Assembly: GCF_900167915.1 (NCBI RefSeq)
Contig: NZ_FUYM01000020.1
Span: 1 to 47,722, forward strand
Origin: Rhizorhabdus histidinilytica
Lineage (GTDB): Bacteria; Pseudomonadota; Alphaproteobacteria; Sphingomonadales; Sphingomonadaceae
Reading direction: 5' to 3'
DNA: 47,722 bases
The stretch's first letter is position 1, and every line of letters starts with the position of its first letter. Below are positions 43,428 through 47,722 of this stretch, in pieces. The position numbers were made by a program, and so were the translations under genes. The notes under the pieces were generated by a model. It worked only from the letters and a program-made list of their open reading frames with translations, was not told the DNA's origin and searched no databases.

Positions 43428-44063
43428 TCAGACGGCGTAGCGCGCGCCGGTCTTTGCGGCGATCTCGTCGAGGGTCACGCCGGGCGCCAGTTCGACCAGC
43501 CGGAAATCGCTGGCATGATCGGGGCGCTCGAATACGCCGAGATCGGTGATGATCATATCGACCACGCCCTTGCCGGTCAGCGGCAGGCTACAACTCTGCA
43601 CGAACTTGGATTCGCCGTCCTTGCTGCAATGATCCATGGCAACGATCACGCGCTTCACCCCGGCGACCAGGTCCATGGCGCCGCCCATGCCCTTGATCAT
43701 CTTGCCGGGGATCATCCAGTTGGCGATGTCACCGCCTTCGGAGACCTCCATTGCGCCCAGGATGGTCAGGTCGATATGGCCGCCGCGGATCATCGCAAAA
43801 CTCTCGGCGGAGCCGAAATAGACGGTGGACGGCAGTTCCGAGATGGTCTGCTTGCCGGCGTTGATGAGATCGGCATCCTCCTCGCCCTCCAGCGGGAACG
43901 GCCCGATGCCGAGCATCCCGTTTTCGGACTGAAGCGTCACCGTCATCCCGTCGGGGATATTGTTCGCGACCAGTGTCGGGATGCCGATGCCGAGATTGAC
44001 ATAGAAGCCGTCGCGCAGTTCGCGCGCGGCCCGCGCTGCGATATCATTTCGTGTCCATGCCAT
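43428..44063 (-). CDS. 3-oxoacid CoA-transferase, subunit B
   Basis: A 211-residue beta subunit of a family I CoA-transferase. The catalytic glutamate is E47 in the signature QSENGMLGIGP; it forms the glutamyl-CoA thioester. GIGIPTLVANNIP is typical near the N terminus. It works with subunit A encoded two bases upstream. Such pairs move CoA from succinyl-CoA to a 3-oxoacid (acetoacetate, 3-oxoadipate). The thiolase gene in front completes a module that activates a 3-oxoacid and cleaves it to acetyl-CoA, like PcaIJF of the beta-ketoadipate pathway. Whether the substrate here is 3-oxoadipate is not shown. Confidence 0.93.
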   Translation of the reverse strand: MAWTRNDIAARAARELRDGFYVNLGIGIPTLVANNIPDGMTVTLQSENGMLGIGPFPLEGEEDADLINAGKQTISELPSTVYFGSAESFAMIRGGHIDLTILGAMEVSEGGDIANWMIPGKMIKGMGGAMDLVAGVKRVIVAMDHCSKDGESKFVQSCSLPLTGKGVVDMIITDLGVFERPDHASDFRLVELAPGVTLDEIAAKTGARYAV

Positions 44064-44065
44064 GG

Positions 44066-44770
44066 TCAGGCCTCCACCGTCCTAACGGTCCTGAATTCGA
44101 TTTTCTTGTCATAGGGCGCGCCGCAGATGAGGCGCTTGACGTAGATTCCGGGCAGATGGATCGCGTCGGGATCGAGCGTGCCGACCGGCACGATTTCCTC
44201 GACCTCAGCGACACACAAGGGCGCTGCCGTCGCCATCACCTGGTTGAAGTTGCGCGCGGTCTTCCGGAAGATCAGATTGCCGGCTTCGTCGGCCTTCCAG
44301 CCCTTGATGAGCGCCAGGTCGGCGCGGATGCCGCGCTCCATGATGAAGACGTCGCCATCGAACTCGCGATGCTCCTTGCCGTCCGCGACCAGCGTGCCCA
44401 CCCCGGTGCGCGTGAAGAAGGCGGGAATGCCGGCGCCACCCGCACGGCACCGCTCGGCGAGGGTACCCTGCGGACAGAACTCGACCTCCAGCGAACCGTC
44501 GAGATATTGCCGGGCGAACTCCTTGTTCTCCCCGACATAGGAGGAAATCATCTTGCGGACCTGGCCGCTGCGGAGCAGCTTGCCGAGCCCGACACCGTCG
44601 ATCCCGGCGTTGTTGGACACGCAGGTCAGCTGCGTTACGCCGGAGGCGAGCACCGCGTCGATCAGCCGCTCGGGAATACCGCAGAGGCCGAAGCCGCCGA
44701 CGCTGAGCATCATGCCGTCGTGCAGGAGCCCGTCCAGGGCTTCCTCGGCGCTTGCAAAAATTCGATTCAT
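44066..44770 (-). CDS. 3-oxoacid CoA-transferase, subunit A
   Basis: A 234-residue alpha subunit. [13 protein letters not shown] near residues 25-37 is the family's glycine-rich segment, and CVSNNAG and [16 protein letters not shown] follow. ATG 44770, preceded by GAGG, is preferred to an in-frame start at 44824 that would run into the thiolase gene. It lies seven bases after the thiolase stop and two bases before subunit B, so the three genes form one transcript. Confidence 0.93.
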   Translation of the reverse strand: MNRIFASAEEALDGLLHDGMMLSVGGFGLCGIPERLIDAVLASGVTQLTCVSNNAGIDGVGLGKLLRSGQVRKMISSYVGENKEFARQYLDGSLEVEFCPQGTLAERCRAGGAGIPAFFTRTGVGTLVADGKEHREFDGDVFIMERGIRADLALIKGWKADEAGNLIFRKTARNFNQVMATAAPLCVAEVEEIVPVGTLDPDAIHLPGIYVKRLICGAPYDKKIEFRTVRTVEA

Positions 44771-44777
44771 GACAACC

Positions 44778-45947
44778 TCATGCTTTGACGGGTTCGAGGA
44801 TCGAGACGGCGCTGTTGACCGCACCGCCGCCGAGATTGAGGCAGAGGCCGAGCTCGGGCGCTTCGTCGAGCTGCATGTCCCCGGTCTCGCCCAGCAACTG
44901 GCGCGCGACCATCACGTGCATCGAGACCCCGGTGGCACCGACCGGATGACCCTTGGCCTTGAGTCCGCCCGACAAATTGATCGGCAACCGCCCCTGCCGC
45001 GTGGTCTGGCCTTCGCGGACGACCGCGGTCCCCTGCCCCGGCTCCGCCAGACCCAACGCCTCGACCGACAGCAGTTCGGCAATCGTGAAGCAATCGTGGA
45101 CTTCCGCCAGGTCGAGATCGTCGACTGTGATGCCCGCCGTCTTATAGGCCTGCTGGATCGCCCGGCTGGGGCCCTCGAAATGCTCGAGACGCTTGGCCGA
45201 CAGCGGCAGATAGTCGCTGACCATCTCGGCCGCGCGGAAGCCGACGGCGCGGCTGAACCGATCGAGAACCGAACGGTGCGCGATTACCAAGGCGGCAGCG
45301 CCGTCCGAGATCAACGAGCAATCGCTGAGCTTCAGCGGCGCGGCGATCATCGGGTTGCGCTCCGATACCGTCATGCAGAAGTCGAAGTCGACCGGCTTGT
45401 GCATATGCGCCAGAGGATTGCGCATCGCATTATCGTGGTTCTTGACCGCGATGTGCGCGAGCGCCTCAGCCGGATCGCCATAGGCGGCGTCATAAGCCTG
45501 CGCGAAGCGCGCGAAGATCTGCGGGAAGGACATGCCCTGTTCTTCGGCCTGGTAGCTTGCGCCGCCGAGCGCGCTGGTCACCCCGGCGGTGTCGAGCGCC
45601 GTCATCTTCTCGGCGCCGACGACCAACGCGATGCGGCACCGCCCGCTGTTGATCGCGTCGAGCGCCGAGTAGATCGCGGCGCTGCCCGACGCGCAGGCAT
45701 TTTCGCAGCGTATCGCGGGCTTGAACCGCAGGCCGGGATCGGCATGGAGGATCATCGACGAGCAGAAGCCGTCGGGCACGAGGCCCGAATTGAAGTTGCC
45801 GAGCCAGACTCCATCGATATCGTCGCCGGTCACGCCGGCATTCACCATGGCGTCGACCGCGGCTTCGCGGATCAGGGCTTCGAGATCGAGGTCTCCGAGT
45901 TTTCCAAAGCGCGTGTGCCCCCACCCGACGATATGCGCGTCCATCAT
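44778..45947 (-). CDS. Thiolase-family acyltransferase (SCP-x/acetyl-CoA acetyltransferase type)
   Basis: A 389-residue thiolase. The nucleophilic cysteine is C85 in ENACASGS, and [10 protein letters not shown] and [14 protein letters not shown] carry the remaining active-site elements. The spacing and the HDCF motif match SCP-x-like thiolases, a group used for branched or cyclic acyl chains, rather than the NEAF-type acetoacetyl-CoA thiolases. The start is ATG 45947 or 45944, after GGAG. It heads a unit with a 3-oxoacid CoA-transferase and probably releases acetyl- or propionyl-CoA from a 3-oxoacyl-CoA. Confidence 0.9.
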   Translation of the reverse strand: MMDAHIVGWGHTRFGKLGDLDLEALIREAAVDAMVNAGVTGDDIDGVWLGNFNSGLVPDGFCSSMILHADPGLRFKPAIRCENACASGSAAIYSALDAINSGRCRIALVVGAEKMTALDTAGVTSALGGASYQAEEQGMSFPQIFARFAQAYDAAYGDPAEALAHIAVKNHDNAMRNPLAHMHKPVDFDFCMTVSERNPMIAAPLKLSDCSLISDGAAALVIAHRSVLDRFSRAVGFRAAEMVSDYLPLSAKRLEHFEGPSRAIQQAYKTAGITVDDLDLAEVHDCFTIAELLSVEALGLAEPGQGTAVVREGQTTRQGRLPINLSGGLKAKGHPVGATGVSMHVMVARQLLGETGDMQLDEAPELGLCLNLGGGAVNSAVSILEPVKA

Positions 45948-46022
45948 TTTCTCCAAAGAGATGAATTCCCGCCAATGCGATCGGCAGAACGATTATCATT
46001 GCCGTGGACGGGCCATGCTTGA

Positions 46023-46042
46023 ATGCCCCTTTGGTGGGGACA
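46023..46042. promoter_or_regulatory. Palindromic operator 13 (ATGCCC-N8-GGGACA), degenerate left arm
   Basis: A single copy in the divergent thiolase/cupin gap. Its centre is about 85 bases from the thiolase ATG and 58 bases from the cupin ATG. The right arm is perfect, but the left has C in place of T in the core. Confidence 0.58.
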
Positions 46043-46089
46043 CGGCTCTGAAGAAAAGCACGATATCGTCGCGCAAAAGAGGATACCGG

Positions 46090-46632
46090 ATGAGCAGCTT
46101 TCGACCCGAATTCATCGATACCGTGCCCGAGCAGGCGGCGCGATGGCGTCGCGTGGTGGTCGGCGAACGGGACGGCAAATCCGTCGTGGTCATCGACGAA
46201 GCCGAGTGCCCGTTCCAGATGGGCGTTGCTGGCGCCCTAGGCGTCGCCGTGACAGATTTATGGAAGACGTTTGCAAATCCCGAATGTGATCCCACAGGCC
46301 CCGACAGCTGCAGCATGCCGCTCAGCTTCGGCCCACCGCCGGGCGGCACAGTCGTTCAAATGCTCGAATGGCCGCCGGACAAGGAGCTATTCGGCGTCTC
46401 CGATCCAGCCATCGCCAAGGCGGCGACAAACCATCGCACGGCGAGCATCGATGTCGTCTATATCATTTCCGGCGAAATCTACGCGATGCTGGACGAGGAA
46501 GAAGTCTGCCTCAAAGCTGGTGATACGCTCGTTCAACGCGGGACCAGTCACGCCTGGAGCAACCGCCGGAATGAACCATGCCGCATGCTGGCTGTGATGG
46601 TTTCCGCCACCGCGTTCAAAACCCGCCGTTGA
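46090..46632 (+). CDS. Cupin-domain protein
   Basis: A 180-residue protein whose C-terminal half (about 118-175) is a cupin barrel: SIDVVYIISGEIYAML, AGDTLVQRGTSHAW with H154, then CRMLAVMV. It lacks a complete His-x-His metal set in the first cupin motif, so it may bind a ligand rather than catalyse oxygen chemistry. ATG 46090 is chosen over a distant in-frame start inside the thiolase gene. It shares an operator with the thiolase unit. Its end is close to the insertion element, which may have removed further genes of the unit. Confidence 0.8.
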   Translation: MSSFRPEFIDTVPEQAARWRRVVVGERDGKSVVVIDEAECPFQMGVAGALGVAVTDLWKTFANPECDPTGPDSCSMPLSFGPPPGGTVVQMLEWPPDKELFGVSDPAIAKAATNHRTASIDVVYIISGEIYAMLDEEEVCLKAGDTLVQRGTSHAWSNRRNEPCRMLAVMVSATAFKTRR

Positions 46633-46729
46633 CTTCCGGCTTCAGATCACCGCTTCAATTTATGATAGCGGTCGAGTCACTCGAAATTCACTTCGCCGAT
46701 CGCAACAAAGATCGGCTCGAAGAACCTAG

Positions 46730-47722
46730 CACTACTTTGGCAGAAGTATGGAATGCAGCGTTGATAGCGCCGTTCCGCAATGCGGACAGTGGCGTGACGG
46801 CGGGCGTAACAAGCGATCAAGGATGGCCTGACGGACAGCGGGGAGGCTCGGCTGAGGAGGCGGACCGGAGACTCTTTTTTTTCCGCCCCGCCTGAGCGAG
46901 CCTTCGTGTTTGAAGGAAGGCATAGGCGATCATTGTCATAAGCGCATGGCGATGCAGCCCGGTCCACGAGCGGCCTTCGAAATGGTCGAGACCGAGTTCC
47001 TCCTTGAGTTGCTGATGCGCCTGCTCGCAGATCCAGCGCGCCTTGATGGCGCCGGCGACGTCCTTGATCGGCGTGTCGGCAGGAAGGTTCGAGAGATAGT
47101 ATTTCCGCTCGCCACTGGAGCGATGCTCGCCCACCAGCCAGGCCTCTTCGCCCGGCATATGCTGTGCGCCTGCGGCGCCGATCCGCTGTGGTGGGCCATC
47201 GGCGATCCGCACGCGCATGACCGCGAAACGGGCCGTCAAGCGACCCTTTGTTCCTCGACGCCAACTGACCTGCCGCCACCTTGCCTCTTCGATCATGGCA
47301 TGGGCGGCCCGGGATTTGGCGTCGGGCACATGCCGAACCCGCGGTCGTCCACGCCCCGCCACCGGGAAGATCAGTTGCACGTCTGCGGGATAGACCTTCT
47401 GATGGCGGGGGACGCCGACAGCCCAGCACAATCCTCGATCGCTGAGCGCCTGCCGGAAGGGCGCTGACAGGCCGTAACCGGCATCCGCGAGGACGCAGCC
47501 AAAGCGCACACCGGCAGCTAGGACGCGGTCGATCTCCTCAATGGCGATGTCAGGCTTTGTGCGATAGGCTTGGAACGCTTCGGGCACGCCCGCCCTTGCC
47601 ATGCGGGGCGTATCGCTGGTCCAGCTTTCCGGGAGGAACAGTCGCAGGCCCAGCATGAGCGGAACTTCCCCCGAAGCCAGCGTCATCGACACCAACGTCT
47701 GGCAGTTCGCGTTCTTGCCCAG
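46730..47722 (-). mobile_element. IS701-like insertion sequence, partial (runs off the right edge)
   Basis: The element contains a DDE transposase gene reading leftward from outside the window. CTAG at 46726-46729 is a possible target duplication, giving a left boundary near 46730. The terminal repeat could not be checked because the other end is not in the window. The stretch 46633-46729 between the cupin and the element holds no gene. Confidence 0.5.
46817..47722 (-). CDS. IS701-family transposase, N-terminal part missing
   Basis: About 301 residues of a DDE transposase remain. The frame is open to the window edge and reads LGKNANCQT before the first internal start at 47695, so the 5' part lies outside. 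Visible family features are LRLFLPESW, the catalytic Asp region VLADAGYG, and the C-terminal ARWICEQAHQQLKEELGLDHFEGRSW, which carries the catalytic Glu. It seems intact within the window. It would mobilise the IS and marks the right border of the catabolic island as seen here. Confidence 0.88.
   Translation of the reverse strand: MGKNANCQTLVSMTLASGEVPLMLGLRLFLPESWTSDTPRMARAGVPEAFQAYRTKPDIAIEEIDRVLAAGVRFGCVLADAGYGLSAPFRQALSDRGLCWAVGVPRHQKVYPADVQLIFPVAGRGRPRVRHVPDAKSRAAHAMIEEARWRQVSWRRGTKGRLTARFAVMRVRIADGPPQRIGAAGAQHMPGEEAWLVGEHRSSGERKYYLSNLPADTPIKDVAGAIKARWICEQAHQQLKEELGLDHFEGRSWTGLHRHALMTMIAYAFLQTRRLAQAGRKKKSLRSASSAEPPRCPSGHP

Overview
The window is GC-rich, densely packed bacterial DNA. It most likely comes from an alphaproteobacterium of the Sphingomonadales. 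That rests on gene content and style only: two TonB-dependent receptors with an IVVTA-type TonB box, a P450cam-like P450 with a putidaredoxin-like ferredoxin, quinohemoprotein dehydrogenases, and many SDR, VOC and EthD genes. No rRNA, tRNA or CRISPR array was seen.

Layout. 95-2546 (+): crotonase, VOC protein, SDR. 2607-5769 (-): TonB receptor 1 and an EthD-like protein. 5991-8416 (-): CYP101-like P450, ferredoxin, GST. 8565-14204 (-): operon SDR, acyl-CoA synthetase, crotonase, alpha/beta hydrolase, flavoprotein. 14256-15944 (-): second flavoprotein. 16037-17560: divergent MarR-type and LuxR-type regulators. 17687-18271 (+): second VOC protein. 18288-21667 (-): quinohemoprotein dehydrogenase 1 and an MFS transporter. 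21856-23127 (+): second P450. 23167-24345 (-): alpha/beta hydrolase. 24468-28655 (-): overlapping operon of class III CoA-transferase, HMG-CoA-lyase-like enzyme, LeuC and LeuD. 28809-32917 (+): third flavoprotein, GMC oxidoreductase, DUF2889 protein. 33030-36207 (+): Old Yellow Enzyme homologue, NTF2-like protein, fourth flavoprotein. 36212-40606 (-): TonB receptor 2, aldehyde dehydrogenase, EthD-like protein. 40914-43391 (+): small barrel protein and quinohemoprotein dehydrogenase 2. 43428-45947 (-): thiolase and a two-subunit CoA-transferase. 46090-46632 (+): cupin. From about 46730 to the right edge: an IS701-like element running off the window.

The genes read as one catabolic island. It offers uptake (two receptors, MFS), hydroxylation (two P450s), alcohol and aldehyde oxidation (two PQQ enzymes, GMC enzyme, SDRs, ALDH), ring or chain desaturation and reduction (four flavoproteins, OYE), CoA activation, and C-C cleavage (crotonases, thiolase, HMG-CoA-lyase-like enzyme). 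The substrate cannot be read from the sequence. An alicyclic or terpenoid-like, methyl-branched compound is my inference.

The most striking signal is non-coding. A 20-bp palindrome, NGTCCC-N8-GGGACN, occurs 14 times, 58-137 bp upstream of the start codons of nearly every catabolic transcription unit. Divergent gaps have either one shared copy or one per direction. It has the size and symmetry of a lux-box-type operator, and the LuxR-type protein at 16781-17560 is the obvious candidate to bind it. I read this as a single-regulator regulon covering almost the whole 46-kb island.
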